Shown: positions 41,374-51,410, counted from the stretch's first letter. The stretch: 64,000 bases of DNA from Paraburkholderia antibiotica (GCF_012927125.1 NZ_JABBFZ010000016.1:1-64000); one strand, 5' to 3'. Notes: generated by a model from the letters alone, not told the origin. Translations and numbers: made by a program.

Positions 41374-43587
41374 ATGAGCGTCACCACGTCGGGTTTGCAG
41401 TCGAAGTCGGGCAATCGCGTCATGCGCAGCACCGTCGAGCTTCTGAGTTCGATGCGTTTCGCGATCGCGCTGCTCGTGATTCTGTCGATCGCCAGCATCA
41501 TCGGGACCGTCCTCACGCAGGACGATCCGTATCCCAACTACGTCAACCAGTTCGGCCCGTTCTGGGCGGACATCTTCCGCGCGCTGAGCCTCTACACGGT
41601 GTACAGCTCGTGGTGGTTCATGCTGATCCTCGGCTTCCTGATGGTGTCGGTGTCGCTGTGCGTGATCCGCAACGGGCCGAAGATGCTCGCCGACGCGAAA
41701 AGCTGGAAGGACAAGGTTCGCGAAGGCAGCCTGCGCGCGTTCCATCACAAGGGCGAGTTCGCGGTGCACGGCACGCGTGCGCAGACCGCGGCGGTGCTCG
41801 GCAAGCTGTCGGCGAAGCTCGGCTACAAGTTCGTCACGCGCGAGTCCGAAGGCGCGACGCTGATCGCTGCGAAGCGCGGCGCGCTGACCAAGTTCGGCTA
41901 CATCTCCGCGCACCTCGCGATCGTGGTGATCTGCCTCGGCGGTCTGCTCGACAGCAATCTGCCGATCAAGCTGCAGATGTGGCTCTTCAACAAGTCGCCG
42001 ATCAACGCGAATACGGTGATCAGCGAGATTCCGCCCGAGCATCGTCTGTCGCAATCGAACCCGACGTTCCGCGGCTACGCGTGGGTGCCCGAGGGGCAGC
42101 ACGTGTCGACCGCGATCCTGAATCAGCCTAATGGCTCGCTGATCCAGGACCTGCCGTTTTCGATCGAGCTGAACAAGTTCATCGTCGATTACTACTCGAC
42201 CGGCATGCCGAAGCTGTTCGCGAGCGATATCGTCGTGATCGACCACAAGACCGGCGCACGCGTGCCGGCCCGTGTCGAGGTCAACAAGCCGTTCGAATAC
42301 GACGGCGTGTCGATCTATCAGTCGAGCTTCCAGGACGGCGGCTCGCAGATGCAGATGACCGCGTATCCGATGTCCGGTCCGAGCGCGAAGACCGCGCCGT
42401 TCGGCGGCACGATCGGCGGCAGTGCGCCGCTGAGCACGGCCACGCCGCTCGCCGACGGCCAGACCGTCGAATTCACCGACTTCCGCGCGATCAACGTCGA
42501 AAACATCTCGAATGGCAACGGCCAGAACGATGCGCGCGGTGTCGCCGCGCACCGCTCGCTGAAGGAAGCGTTCGACGAGCGCCTCGGCTCCGGCGCGAAG
42601 ACCTCGAAGCCGCTCGACCTGCACAACGTCGGCCCGTCGGTGCAGTACAAGATTCGCGGCAAGGATGGCCAGGCGCGCGAGTACAACAACTACATGCTGC
42701 CGGTCGACGTCAACGGCGAGAAGATGTTCCTCGCCGGCATGCGCCTGAATCCGGACGATCCGTTCCGCTACCTGCGCATCCCCGCCGACAGCGGCGGCAC
42801 GCTGAACGAATGGATGAACCTGCGCGCGACGCTCGAAGACCCGGCGATGCGCGCGACGGCCGCTCACCAGTTCGCGCAACGCTCGGTGCCGGGCTCGAAT
42901 CCCGATCTGCAGCAGCATCTGGAAGAAAGCGCATCGCGCGTATTGACCCTTTTCTCGGGCGCCGACACCAGCATGAAGATGCCGAACGGCGAGACGCTCG
43001 GCGGCTTCCAGGCGATCGCCGGTTTTATCGACCGTTCGGTGCCGAAGGGCGAGCAGGAGAAGGCCGCGGGCCTGCTGCTGCGCATGCTGGAAGGCGTGAC
43101 GTGGGATTTGTGGCAGCTGTCGCGGCAGCAGCATGGCGAGCCCGCCGCAGTGGCCAACGCGGACTCGAGCCGCTTCATCCAGAGTTCGCTGAATGCGATA
43201 TCCGACAGCTTTCTGTACGGATCGCCGGTCTATTTGCAGCTTGACTCCTTCAAGCAGGTGCAAGCTTCGGTATTTCAGTTGACGCGCGCGCCGGGCAAGA
43301 AAGTCGTGTATCTTGGCAGCCTGCTTCTCGTATTGGGCATCTTCTCGATGTTCTACGTCCGCGAACGGCGGCTGTGGTTCTGGCTCAAGGATACCGACCA
43401 CGGCACGAACGTCGTGATGGCGATGTCGAGCGCACGCAAGACGCTCGACTTCGAAAAGGAGTTCGTCCAGACGCGCGACGCCGTGGGCGCCGCGCTGGGC
43501 GCGAAACTCATCGAAGCAGCCGACGCCGCCGGCTCGTCCACTCAGGCCGCCGCGCCGCACGCAAGCTCACAGGATTCGACCCGGTAA
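41374..43587 (+). CDS. resB: Cytochrome c biogenesis protein ResB (Ccs1)
   Basis: ResB (737 aa) is one half of the system II cytochrome c synthase that exports haem and joins it to apocytochrome in the periplasm. Membrane helices are seen at about 28-50, 72-98, 165-190 and near 645-665. A large periplasmic domain lies between the last two. GGAG precedes the ATG. ccsA follows after four bases, so the two subunits are made together. The C-terminal tail is Ala/Ser-rich. Confidence 0.95.
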   Translation: MSVTTSGLQSKSGNRVMRSTVELLSSMRFAIALLVILSIASIIGTVLTQDDPYPNYVNQFGPFWADIFRALSLYTVYSSWWFMLILGFLMVSVSLCVIRNGPKMLADAKSWKDKVREGSLRAFHHKGEFAVHGTRAQTAAVLGKLSAKLGYKFVTRESEGATLIAAKRGALTKFGYISAHLAIVVICLGGLLDSNLPIKLQMWLFNKSPINANTVISEIPPEHRLSQSNPTFRGYAWVPEGQHVSTAILNQPNGSLIQDLPFSIELNKFIVDYYSTGMPKLFASDIVVIDHKTGARVPARVEVNKPFEYDGVSIYQSSFQDGGSQMQMTAYPMSGPSAKTAPFGGTIGGSAPLSTATPLADGQTVEFTDFRAINVENISNGNGQNDARGVAAHRSLKEAFDERLGSGAKTSKPLDLHNVGPSVQYKIRGKDGQAREYNNYMLPVDVNGEKMFLAGMRLNPDDPFRYLRIPADSGGTLNEWMNLRATLEDPAMRATAAHQFAQRSVPGSNPDLQQHLEESASRVLTLFSGADTSMKMPNGETLGGFQAIAGFIDRSVPKGEQEKAAGLLLRMLEGVTWDLWQLSRQQHGEPAAVANADSSRFIQSSLNAISDSFLYGSPVYLQLDSFKQVQASVFQLTRAPGKKVVYLGSLLLVLGIFSMFYVRERRLWFWLKDTDHGTNVVMAMSSARKTLDFEKEFVQTRDAVGAALGAKLIEAADAAGSSTQAAAPHASSQDSTR

Positions 43588-43591
43588 GATC

Positions 43592-44800
43592 ATGGACTTG
43601 ACTCAGGTTTCCTCATCCTCCTCCGCCAAGCACGCCGACAAGGCGTTCGCGGGCGCTTTGCCCGAACTCGCGCAATACGACGACCGGCCATTCCTGAAAC
43701 GGCTCGGCATCGTCGACTGGTTGTTCGCGCTGCTGCTCGTTGCGGGCGCCGGGTTTGCGCTGTCGCGCTATCACCCGTTCATGAACTACTACGACAAGCT
43801 GGTGCTGGTGTGCTCGGTGCCGGTGTTCGTCGTGCTCGGCTGGCGCTGGAAGCCGGTGCGTCCGCTGATGGTTGGGATCGCCGCGCTGTCGCTGCTGGCC
43901 ATTCAGATTTACCAGGGCGATCTGAGCCGCGCCGACAACGCGTTCTTCCTCAAGTATTTCCTGTCGAGCCAGTCCGCGATCCTGTGGATGAGCGCGCTGT
44001 TCGTATTCGCGACCGTGTTCTATTGGATCGGCTTGCTGTCGCGCTCGCCGACGGGCGCCGCGATCGGCTCGAAGATGACGTGGGCCGCGGTGCTGATGGG
44101 CTTCGTCGGTCTGATGGTGCGCTGGTACGAGTCGTACCTGATCGGCGCGGACGTCGGCCATATTCCTATTTCCAACCTGTATGAAGTGTTCGTGCTGTTC
44201 AGCCTGATCACCGCGCTGTTCTATCTGTATTACGAACAGCACTACAACACGCGCGCGCTCGGCGCGTTCGTGCTGCTGGTGATCAGCGCGGCAGTCGGCT
44301 TCCTGATGTGGTATTCGGTGGCGCGCGACGCGCAGCAGATCCAGCCGCTCGTGCCGGCGCTGCAAAGCTGGTGGATGAAGATCCACGTGCCGGCGAACTT
44401 CATCGGTTACGGCAGCTTCGCGTTGTCGGCGATGGTGGCCGTCGCGTATCTGGCGAAGGAGCGCGGCGTGCTGGCGGACCGTCTGCCCGCGCTCGAAGTG
44501 CTCGACGACGTGATGTACAAGTCGATCGCAGTCGGCTTCGCGTTCTTCACGATCGCGACGATTCTCGGCGCGCTGTGGGCCGCGGAAGCATGGGGCGGTT
44601 ACTGGAGCTGGGACCCGAAGGAAACATGGGCGCTGATCGTCTGGCTGAATTACGCGGCGTGGCTGCACATGCGCCTGATGAAGGGGCTGCGCGGCGCGGT
44701 CGCCGCATGGTGGGCGCTGACCGGTCTGCTGGTGACGACCTTCGCGTTCCTTGGCGTGAACATGTTCCTGTCGGGTTTGCATAGCTACGGCAAGCTGTAA
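43592..44800 (+). CDS. ccsA: Cytochrome c biogenesis protein CcsA/ResC (haem handling subunit)
   Basis: CcsA (402 aa) is the haem-handling membrane subunit of system II. The haem-binding WWD motif reads WGGYWSWDPKETWALIVWL near residue 335. Multiple hydrophobic helices surround it, and conserved histidines lie on either side (for example AAWLHMR). It overlaps functionally with ResB just upstream. In other literature the name CcsB is used for the same family. A terminator follows. Confidence 0.95.
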   Translation: MDLTQVSSSSSAKHADKAFAGALPELAQYDDRPFLKRLGIVDWLFALLLVAGAGFALSRYHPFMNYYDKLVLVCSVPVFVVLGWRWKPVRPLMVGIAALSLLAIQIYQGDLSRADNAFFLKYFLSSQSAILWMSALFVFATVFYWIGLLSRSPTGAAIGSKMTWAAVLMGFVGLMVRWYESYLIGADVGHIPISNLYEVFVLFSLITALFYLYYEQHYNTRALGAFVLLVISAAVGFLMWYSVARDAQQIQPLVPALQSWWMKIHVPANFIGYGSFALSAMVAVAYLAKERGVLADRLPALEVLDDVMYKSIAVGFAFFTIATILGALWAAEAWGGYWSWDPKETWALIVWLNYAAWLHMRLMKGLRGAVAAWWALTGLLVTTFAFLGVNMFLSGLHSYGKL

Positions 44801-44823
44801 TCCGCTACGCCGAACCTGAACCG

Positions 44824-44862
44824 ACAAAAAACCGCCGCGTGCATTCGCACCGGCGGTTTTTT
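44824..44862 (+). terminator. Terminator after ccsA
   Basis: AAAAAACCGCCG (44825-44837 region) pairs with CGGCGGTTTTTT across a 13-base loop (CGTGCATTCGCAC, itself partly self-complementary). It ends the resB-ccsA unit. Confidence 0.9.
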
Positions 44863-45010
44863 CACGACTGGCGGAATATTCGTTGCGTCCATGTGTTCAC
44901 CGATCGAGTACCCGCGCAAGTTTTCATGGATGACAGACGCGTCCGAACGGACGATCATCAGATAGCGGCCGCCGGCGGTACATCCCGGCGACCCGGCAAG
45001 GAGCAGCACG

Positions 45011-46006
45011 ATGTGGATCAAGCGAAGCGACAGAATTCAACTGACCGGCGATGACATCGCGCGCAGCGAAATCACGCCGCAACATGTGTTCGAGAACCGC
45101 CGGCGCATCCTGCAGGCGGCCGGCGCGATGGCGCTCGGCAGCCTGATCGGCGTGAATGGCGAGGCGCTCGCCGCGTACACGTCGCCGGACCCGAAGGCGC
45201 AGAAGCTCGCGGCGAAGACCAACGCGAAGTTCGTCGCGCTCGACAAGATCACGCCGTTCAAGGACATCACGACCTACAACAACTTCTACGAGTTCGGTAC
45301 CGACAAATCCGACCCCGCGCAGAACGCGGGCACGCTGCGGCCACGGCCGTGGAAAGTGAGCGTCGAGGGCGCGATCAAAAATCCGAAGGTGTACGACATC
45401 GATGAATTGCTGAAGCTCGCGCCGCTCGAGGAGCGTGTGTACCGGCTGCGCTGCGTCGAAGGATGGTCGATGGTGATTCCGTGGATCGGCGTGCCGCTCG
45501 CGGAGCTGATCAAGCGCGTCGAGCCGACCGGCAACGCGAAGTACGTGCAGTTCATCACGCTCGCCGATCCGTCGCAGATGCCGGGACTGTCCACGCCAGT
45601 GCTCGACTGGCCCTATTCGGAAGGCCTGCGGATGGACGAAGCGATGAATCCGCTGACGCTGCTGACGATGGGCGTCTACGGTCAGGTGTTGCCGAACCAG
45701 AACGGCGCGCCGGTGCGCGTGGTGGTGCCGTGGAAGTACGGCTTCAAGAGCGCGAAGTCGCTGGTGAAAATCCGCTTCGTCGAGAAGCAGCCGCCGACCA
45801 GCTGGAACACCTACGCCGCGAACGAATACGGCTTCTATTCGAACGTGAATCCGAACGTCGATCATCCGCGCTGGAGCCAGGCGACCGAACGGCGTATCGG
45901 CGAAGACGGCTTTTTCACGCCGAAGCGCAAGACGCTGATGTTCAACGGTTACGGCGATCAGGTCGCGTCGCTGTACCAGGGCATGGACCTGAAGAAGAAC
46001 TTCTGA
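45011..46006 (+). CDS. msrP: Protein-methionine-sulfoxide reductase catalytic subunit MsrP
   Basis: MsrP (331 aa; formerly YedY) is a periplasmic molybdopterin enzyme that reduces oxidised methionine in proteins. A twin-arginine type signal (NRRRILQAAGAMALGSL, about 32-48) precedes the mature part, fitting export with bound cofactor. The molybdenum-ligand cysteine is in LRCVEGWSMVIPW. AAGGAG lies 7 bases before the ATG. It is paired with msrQ 10 bases downstream. Confidence 0.96.
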   Translation: MWIKRSDRIQLTGDDIARSEITPQHVFENRRRILQAAGAMALGSLIGVNGEALAAYTSPDPKAQKLAAKTNAKFVALDKITPFKDITTYNNFYEFGTDKSDPAQNAGTLRPRPWKVSVEGAIKNPKVYDIDELLKLAPLEERVYRLRCVEGWSMVIPWIGVPLAELIKRVEPTGNAKYVQFITLADPSQMPGLSTPVLDWPYSEGLRMDEAMNPLTLLTMGVYGQVLPNQNGAPVRVVVPWKYGFKSAKSLVKIRFVEKQPPTSWNTYAANEYGFYSNVNPNVDHPRWSQATERRIGEDGFFTPKRKTLMFNGYGDQVASLYQGMDLKKNF

Positions 46007-46016
46007 GGCGGCGACG

Positions 46017-46730
46017 ATGGCTTCCGATACGCAACCGGCTCCCCGCAACGACCCCGCGGCGGCGCGCGTGACGGCGGGTACGCGCGCGAAGGCGGCACCG
46101 ACGCCACGCTCCGCCGGCGGCGCGCGCTGGGTCGTGCCGGCGAAAATCGCGGTCTTTATCGCGGCCCTGTATCCGCTCGCGCGCCTCGTGCTGTTCGGTC
46201 TGACCGACCGGCTCGGCGCGAATCCGATCGAATTCATCACGCGCTCGACCGGCCTGTGGACGCTCGTGTTCCTGTGCATCACGCTGGCGGTGACGCCGTT
46301 GCGTCGTCTCACCGGCATCGCCGCGTTCGTGCGCTTCCGGCGCATGCTCGGGCTCTACACGTTTTTCTACGCGACGCTGCACTTCACCACGTATCTGTGG
46401 TTCGACAAGTGGTTTGATCTCGCGGCGATCCTGAAGGACATCGGCAAGCGGCCGTTCATCACCGTGGGCTTCGCGGCCTTCGTGCTGCTGATCGCGCTGG
46501 CCGTGACGTCGCCGCGCGCGATGGTGCGCAAGCTCGGACGAAGCTGGCAGACGCTGCATCGCGCGATCTATCCAATCGGCGCGCTCGCGATCCTGCATTT
46601 CTGGTGGATGAAGGCCGGCAAGCACGATCTGTTGCTGCCGAAGATTTACGGCGCGATCATGATTGCGTTGCTGGGGTGGCGATTGATCGTGTGGCTGCGT
46701 GGGCGCGCAGCGCAGACACCGCGACGCTGA
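46017..46730 (+). CDS. msrQ: MsrPQ haem-binding membrane subunit MsrQ
   Basis: MsrQ (237 aa; formerly YedZ) is a haem b membrane protein that passes quinol electrons to MsrP. Several hydrophobic helices and the histidines in FYATLHFTTYLWFD and WQTLHRAIYPIGALAILHFWW are typical of the ferric-reductase-like domain. The N-terminal 40 residues are Ala/Arg-rich and longer than in E. coli. It is translated right after msrP and followed by a shared terminator. Confidence 0.95.
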   Translation: MASDTQPAPRNDPAAARVTAGTRAKAAPTPRSAGGARWVVPAKIAVFIAALYPLARLVLFGLTDRLGANPIEFITRSTGLWTLVFLCITLAVTPLRRLTGIAAFVRFRRMLGLYTFFYATLHFTTYLWFDKWFDLAAILKDIGKRPFITVGFAAFVLLIALAVTSPRAMVRKLGRSWQTLHRAIYPIGALAILHFWWMKAGKHDLLLPKIYGAIMIALLGWRLIVWLRGRAAQTPRR

Positions 46731-46770
46731 CGGTGAGCGGTGGTTCGGCCCGCAGGGTCGGGCGCAAAAC

Positions 46771-46804
46771 AAAAAAGGCGATGCCGTGATGGCCTCGCCT
46801 TTTT
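46771..46804. terminator. Bidirectional terminator between msrQ and lysA
   Basis: AAAAAAGGCGA and TCGCCTTTTT pair, with an inner GCC/GGC helix and loop GTGAT. The A run on the left and T run on the right suit both converging genes. Confidence 0.88.
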
Positions 46805-46850
46805 CATTGGGCATGGCATCCGGATCGGACGCCACGCTCTCACATGACGT

Positions 46851-48113
46851 TTACGCCGGCAGAATCGTTTCGCCCGCGAACAATTGCTGGACCTCTTCAC
46901 GCGCACGAACCACATGCGCCTGTGTACCATCCACCATCACTTCCGCGGCACGCCCACGGGTGTTGTAGTTGGAGCTCATCACGAAGCCGTACGCGCCGGC
47001 CGAGCGGATCGCGAGCAGGTCGCCCGGTTCGACCGCGAGCAGCCGTTCGCGGCAGAGCCAGTCGCCGCTTTCGCAGACCGGGCCGACCACGTCGTACACG
47101 TGTGCCGGCACGTCGCGCTGCACGACCGGTTCGATGCCGTGATACGCCTCGTACATCGCGGGGCGCGCGAGATCGTTCATCGCCGCATCGACGATCGCAA
47201 AGTTCTTTTCCGCGCCCGGCTTCAGGAATTCGACGCGCGTGAGCAGCACGCCCGCATTGCCGACCAGCGAGCGGCCCGGCTCGAAATACACGTCGCGATG
47301 GCCGTGACCACGCGCCTCGATGCGATCGAGCACCATCCGCACGAACTCGCCGATTTCCGGCGGCGTTTCGTTGTCGTAGGTAATGCCGAGGCCGCCGCCG
47401 ACGTCGATATGGCGAATCGTCATGCCGTCCTGTTCGATCTGCTCGACCAGTTCCAGCATTTTGTCGATCGCGTCGAGATACGGCGCGACTTCGGTGATCT
47501 GCGAGCCGATATGGCAGTCGATACCGACCACCTCGAGATTCGCCATCGCGGCGGCGGCCTGATAGGTCGCGCGCGCGTCTTCGAAGGCGACGCCGAACTT
47601 GTTCGACTTCAGACCGGTGGAGATGTACGGATGCGTTTTCGCGTCGACGTCCGGATTGACGCGCAGCGACACCGGCGCCTTTTTGCCCATCTCGCCCGCC
47701 ACTGCATTCAGGCGATCGAGTTCCGGAATCGATTCGACGTTGAAGCATTTGACGCCCGCCGCGAGCGCGTCGCGCATTTCGCCCGCCTGCTTGCCGACCC
47801 CTGAAAACACGGTGTTTTCTGCTTTGCCGCCGGCCGCGAGCACGCGTGCGAGCTCGCCGCCCGAGACGATGTCGAAGCCCGCGCCGAGTCGGGCGAACAC
47901 GTTGAGCACCGCGAGATTGCTGTTGGCCTTCACGGCCACGTGCACGCTCGCGCGGCGACCTGCGCAGGCGCCCGCGTAGGCATTCCATGCGGCGGTCAGC
48001 GCGGCGCGCGAATAGACGTAGAGCGGCGTGCCGAACTGCTCGGCGAGGGAAATGGCGGATACGCCTTCGGCGTGCAACACGCCGTCGACGTAGTCAAATA
48101 CGGATCGAGTCAT
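46851..48113 (-). CDS. lysA: Diaminopimelate decarboxylase
   Basis: LysA (420 aa) is the PLP enzyme that converts meso-diaminopimelate to lysine, the last step of lysine synthesis. The PLP lysine is in VAVKANSN (Lys62). GGGLGITYDNE binds the cofactor phosphate, and the active-site cysteine lies in GPVCESGDWL. The family end AYGFVMSSNYNTRGR is present. Its ATG is 9 bases downstream of the lptM stop, so the two genes form an operon on the minus strand. Confidence 0.97.
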   Translation of the reverse strand: MTRSVFDYVDGVLHAEGVSAISLAEQFGTPLYVYSRAALTAAWNAYAGACAGRRASVHVAVKANSNLAVLNVFARLGAGFDIVSGGELARVLAAGGKAENTVFSGVGKQAGEMRDALAAGVKCFNVESIPELDRLNAVAGEMGKKAPVSLRVNPDVDAKTHPYISTGLKSNKFGVAFEDARATYQAAAAMANLEVVGIDCHIGSQITEVAPYLDAIDKMLELVEQIEQDGMTIRHIDVGGGLGITYDNETPPEIGEFVRMVLDRIEARGHGHRDVYFEPGRSLVGNAGVLLTRVEFLKPGAEKNFAIVDAAMNDLARPAMYEAYHGIEPVVQRDVPAHVYDVVGPVCESGDWLCRERLLAVEPGDLLAIRSAGAYGFVMSSNYNTRGRAAEVMVDGTQAHVVRAREEVQQLFAGETILPA

Positions 48114-48122
48114 GCGAAAGTC

Positions 48123-48479
48123 TTATTGAACGGGAGGGGCAGCAGAGGCGGGCAGCGGTGCCGCCGGGCCCGACGCGGCGGAAGCCGGCGGCGTGGCGAG
48201 TTGCTCTTCGGGCGCGAGCGTGAGCGGCGTGCCGGAGGTGTCCGGGATCGAGCCCATGTCGGCAGCGTTACCTGTTGCGTTACCGTTAGCCGGTTGCGTT
48301 TGATCCGGCGGCGGCGTTTGCGTGCGATGTGCCGGCGGGGCAGGCAGCGGCGGTACGGTCGGCAGATAAAGCGAGCCGCGTTGGCCGCAACCGGCGAGCG
48401 CGCAACCTGCGAGAATGGCTAAAACCGCTACAATCGCGCGGCCGGGCGCCGCCGCGCGCATCCGAGATACGACTCGCAT
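48123..48479 (-). CDS. lptM: LPS translocon maturation lipoprotein LptM (YifL-like)
   Basis: This is a 118-aa small lipoprotein. The lipobox LAGC with Cys31 is followed by GQRGSLYLP, the LptM/YifL signature. After residue 45 the protein is Pro/Ala/Thr-rich and probably disordered. In E. coli LptM helps LptD fold with correct disulfides. It sits directly upstream of lysA and divergent from cyaY, the same cyaY-yifL neighbourhood as in enterobacteria. An alternative start is Met7. Confidence 0.9.
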   Translation of the reverse strand: MRVVSRMRAAAPGRAIVAVLAILAGCALAGCGQRGSLYLPTVPPLPAPPAHRTQTPPPDQTQPANGNATGNAADMGSIPDTSGTPLTLAPEEQLATPPASAASGPAAPLPASAAPPVQ

Positions 48480-48514
48480 GACTGTCCCTGAATGAATAAT
48501 CGATGGAGTTTAGC

Positions 48515-48835
48515 ATGTCCGATAGTGATTACCTGACCCGTGCGGAAGCCGTGCTGGCCGCCATCGAGAGCGCGCTCGACGACACCGACGCCGACATCGA
48601 ACTCGAGCGCAGCGGCAACGTTCTGACGATCGAATTCGAGAACCGCACGAAGATCATCGTCAACCTCCAGCCGCCGATGAAAGAGATCTGGATCGCCGCG
48701 AAAGCCGGCGGTTTCCACTTCCGTTTCATCGATGGCGAATGGCGCGATACGCGCGGCGGCTCGGAGTTTTTCTCGGCGTTGTCGCAATATGCGAGCGAGC
48801 AGGCGGGCGAGCCGGTGCGGATTCCGGCCGTGTGA
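48515..48835 (+). CDS. cyaY: Iron-sulfur cluster assembly protein CyaY (frataxin)
   Basis: CyaY (106 aa) is the bacterial frataxin, an iron-binding regulator of Fe-S cluster assembly. The acidic first helix (ESALDDTDADIELE) and the strand IIVNLQPPMKEIWIAAKAGGFHFRF (in parts: NLQPPMKEIWIA, GGFHFRF) are typical. The start at 48515 is chosen because GGAG lies 6 bases upstream; an ATG 12 bases earlier overlaps that site. It is divergent from lptM-lysA. Confidence 0.95.
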   Translation: MSDSDYLTRAEAVLAAIESALDDTDADIELERSGNVLTIEFENRTKIIVNLQPPMKEIWIAAKAGGFHFRFIDGEWRDTRGGSEFFSALSQYASEQAGEPVRIPAV

Positions 48836-48929
48836 CGATGGATGTGGCCGTGGCATCATGCGCGTGGTGCGATGGCGTGCGTGGACATCGAAGCCGTGCG
48901 TAAATCGCCGTGCACCGCCCCCAAAAACA

Positions 48930-48970
48930 AAACCGCCGCGTTTGCCTAACGCGGCGGTTTTTTTCTTTTC
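48930..48970. terminator. Bidirectional terminator between cyaY and mrcA
   Basis: AAACCGCCGCGTT and AACGCGGCGGTTT form a perfect 13-bp stem with loop TGCCT. An A-rich left flank and TTTTTTTCTTTT on the right serve both convergent genes. Confidence 0.92.
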
Positions 48971-49007
48971 TGGCGAGACGCTGACGCGTCGATGCGTCGC
49001 CTCGGCT

Positions 49008-51410
49008 TCAATGCCCGCGGAACAGATTCATGATGTCCTGCTTCTCCTGCTCGCCGACCTGTTCGGGCGCGACCGACGCGGCGTTCGCCGCAGCTTCTGC
49101 ATCGAGCGTCGCCTGACTGACGCCGACCGTGGAGACGAAGCCATGTCCCGGCGTGAAGTCATCGAAATACAGCTCCGAGCCGATTTCGGTCACGTCGTCG
49201 GGGCGCGCCATCTTGTACTCGGGCACGCCCTTCAACGCACGTCCCATGTACTCGATCCACACCGGCAGCGCGAGGCCGCCGCCGGTTTCCTTGTCGCCGA
49301 GGCTGCGCGGATTGTCGTAGCCGATCCACGCGATCGCGGTGAGCGTGTGCTGATAGCCGGCGAACCAGGCGTCGCGCGAATCGTTGGTGGTGCCGGTTTT
49401 GCCGCCGAGGTCGGTGCGCTTCAGCGAATTGGACTTCGCCCCCGTGCCGTGCTGCGCGACGCTCTGCAGCAGGCTATTCATCACGTACGCGTTGCGCGGT
49501 TCGATCGCGAGCGGCGCGTTTTGTCCGGCCACCAGCGGCTGCACCCGTGACACGACAATGCCGCGCTGATCGGTGACTTCGGCGATCAGATACGGATTGA
49601 CCCGGTAGCCGCCGTTCGCGAACACCGAGAACGCGCCCGCCATCTGTAGCGGCGTGACGAGACCCGCGCCGAGCGCCATCGGCAGATAGGCCGGGTGACG
49701 ATCCGCGTCGAAGCCGAAGCGCGTGATGTACTGCTGCGCGTACTTCGTGCCGATCTGGTTCAGGATGCGGATCGACACGAGGTTCTTCGACTTCTGCAGC
49801 GCGGTGCGCATCGTCATCGGACCGTCGAAGCCGCCACCATAGTTTTTCGGCTCCCACGCCTGACCGCCGGTTTCGGCCGCGCTGAAAAAGAGCGGCGCGT
49901 CGTTGATGATCGTGGCCGGTCCCAGCCCCTTTTCGAGCGACGCCGAATAGATGAACGGCTTGAAGCTCGATCCCGGCTGGCGCCACGCCTGGGTCACGTG
50001 ATTGAACTTGTTCTTGTTGAAGTCGAAGCCACCGACCAGCGCGCGAATCGCGCCGTCCTGCGGGACCACCGAAATGAACGCGCCTTCGACTTGCGGCAAC
50101 TGCGTGATCGACCAGTCGCCGTTGTCGTTCTTCACGAGCCGCACGATCGCGCCGGGCCGGATGCGCTGATTCGGCTGCGCGCGCGTGCCGAGCGCGAACT
50201 GCGCATAGCGCAGGCCGTCGCCCTGAATCGTCGCGACATTGCCGTCGATGAACGTTGCCTGCACCTGCTTCGGGCTCGCCGCGGTGACGACCGCCGCGAT
50301 GATTTCGCCGTTGTCGGGATGTTCGAGCAGCGCGTCGTCGATCGCCTGTTCGCGCTCGTCGGCGTCGGCGGGCAGGTCGATGAACGCTTCCGGTCCGCGA
50401 TAGCCGTGACGGCGCTCGTAGTCCATCAGGCCTTTGCGCAGCGCGCGATAGGCGACGTCCTGATCGGCCGAATCGATCGTGGTCACGACGTTCAGGCCGA
50501 GCGTGTACGCCTCTTCGTGGTACTGCGCGTACATCATCTGCCGCACCATTTCCGCGACGTACTCCGCGTGCACGCTGTACTCCTTGCCGAGACCCTTGAC
50601 GACGAGCGGCTGGCGGCGCGCATCGTCGTACTGCTCCTCGGTGATGTAGTGCAGCTCGTACATGCGCTGCAGGATGTACTCCTGACGCACCTTCGCGCGC
50701 TTCGGATTGACGACCGGGTTATACGCGGACGGCGCCTTCGGCAGCCCCGCGAGCATCGCCGACTCGGCGAGCGTCAGGTCCTTCAGATCCTTGCCGAAGT
50801 ACACGCGCGCCGCGCTCGCGAAGCCGTACGCGCGCTGCCCGAGATAGATCTGATTCATGTACACCTCGAGAATCTGATCCTTCGTCAGCTTCGACTCGAT
50901 CTTGTACGCGAGCAGCATCTCGTAGATCTTGCGCGTGTAGGTCTTCTCGCTGGAGAGGAAGAAGTTGCGCGCGACCTGCATCGTGATCGTGCTCGCGCCC
51001 TGGGTGGCGTGGCCGTTGGTCAGCGCGACGAAGCCGGCGCGCGCGATACCGGTGAGGTCGACGCCGCCGTGATCGTAGAAGCGCGCGTCTTCGATCGCGA
51101 GGATTGCCTTCTTCAGACTGTCGGGCACGTCCTGGATGTGCACGATATCGCGCCGCTCCTCGCCGAATTCGCCGATCAGCACGTGGTCGGCGGTGTAAAT
51201 GCGCAGCGGCACCTTGGGCCGGTAGTCGGTCAGCGCATCGAGCGAGGGCAGGTTCGGCGTCGCGACCACGAGCGCGTAGCCGAGCAGCAGCGCCACGCAT
51301 GCGATGCCCGCCACGATCAGCCCGACAAAGCCGAGGACGAGCTTCTGCCACAACGGGCGTTTGCGCTTTTTCGGGGCGGGCGGCGGGGACGTAGGAGACG
51401 TGGCTTGCAT
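49008..51410 (-). CDS. mrcA: Penicillin-binding protein 1A
   Basis: PBP1A (800 aa) is a class A enzyme that both polymerises glycan strands and cross-links peptides of peptidoglycan. It has a short cytoplasmic N terminus and one membrane anchor (about 22-48). The glycosyltransferase domain carries EDARFYDHGGVD and GASTITMQVARN. The transpeptidase motifs are SSFK near residue 480, a KSKN box, and KTGTT near 670. It is divergent from the pilM operon, the same ponA-pilM arrangement as in Pseudomonas. Confidence 0.97.
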   Translation of the reverse strand: MQATSPTSPPPAPKKRKRPLWQKLVLGFVGLIVAGIACVALLLGYALVVATPNLPSLDALTDYRPKVPLRIYTADHVLIGEFGEERRDIVHIQDVPDSLKKAILAIEDARFYDHGGVDLTGIARAGFVALTNGHATQGASTITMQVARNFFLSSEKTYTRKIYEMLLAYKIESKLTKDQILEVYMNQIYLGQRAYGFASAARVYFGKDLKDLTLAESAMLAGLPKAPSAYNPVVNPKRAKVRQEYILQRMYELHYITEEQYDDARRQPLVVKGLGKEYSVHAEYVAEMVRQMMYAQYHEEAYTLGLNVVTTIDSADQDVAYRALRKGLMDYERRHGYRGPEAFIDLPADADEREQAIDDALLEHPDNGEIIAAVVTAASPKQVQATFIDGNVATIQGDGLRYAQFALGTRAQPNQRIRPGAIVRLVKNDNGDWSITQLPQVEGAFISVVPQDGAIRALVGGFDFNKNKFNHVTQAWRQPGSSFKPFIYSASLEKGLGPATIINDAPLFFSAAETGGQAWEPKNYGGGFDGPMTMRTALQKSKNLVSIRILNQIGTKYAQQYITRFGFDADRHPAYLPMALGAGLVTPLQMAGAFSVFANGGYRVNPYLIAEVTDQRGIVVSRVQPLVAGQNAPLAIEPRNAYVMNSLLQSVAQHGTGAKSNSLKRTDLGGKTGTTNDSRDAWFAGYQHTLTAIAWIGYDNPRSLGDKETGGGLALPVWIEYMGRALKGVPEYKMARPDDVTEIGSELYFDDFTPGHGFVSTVGVSQATLDAEAAANAASVAPEQVGEQEKQDIMNLFRGH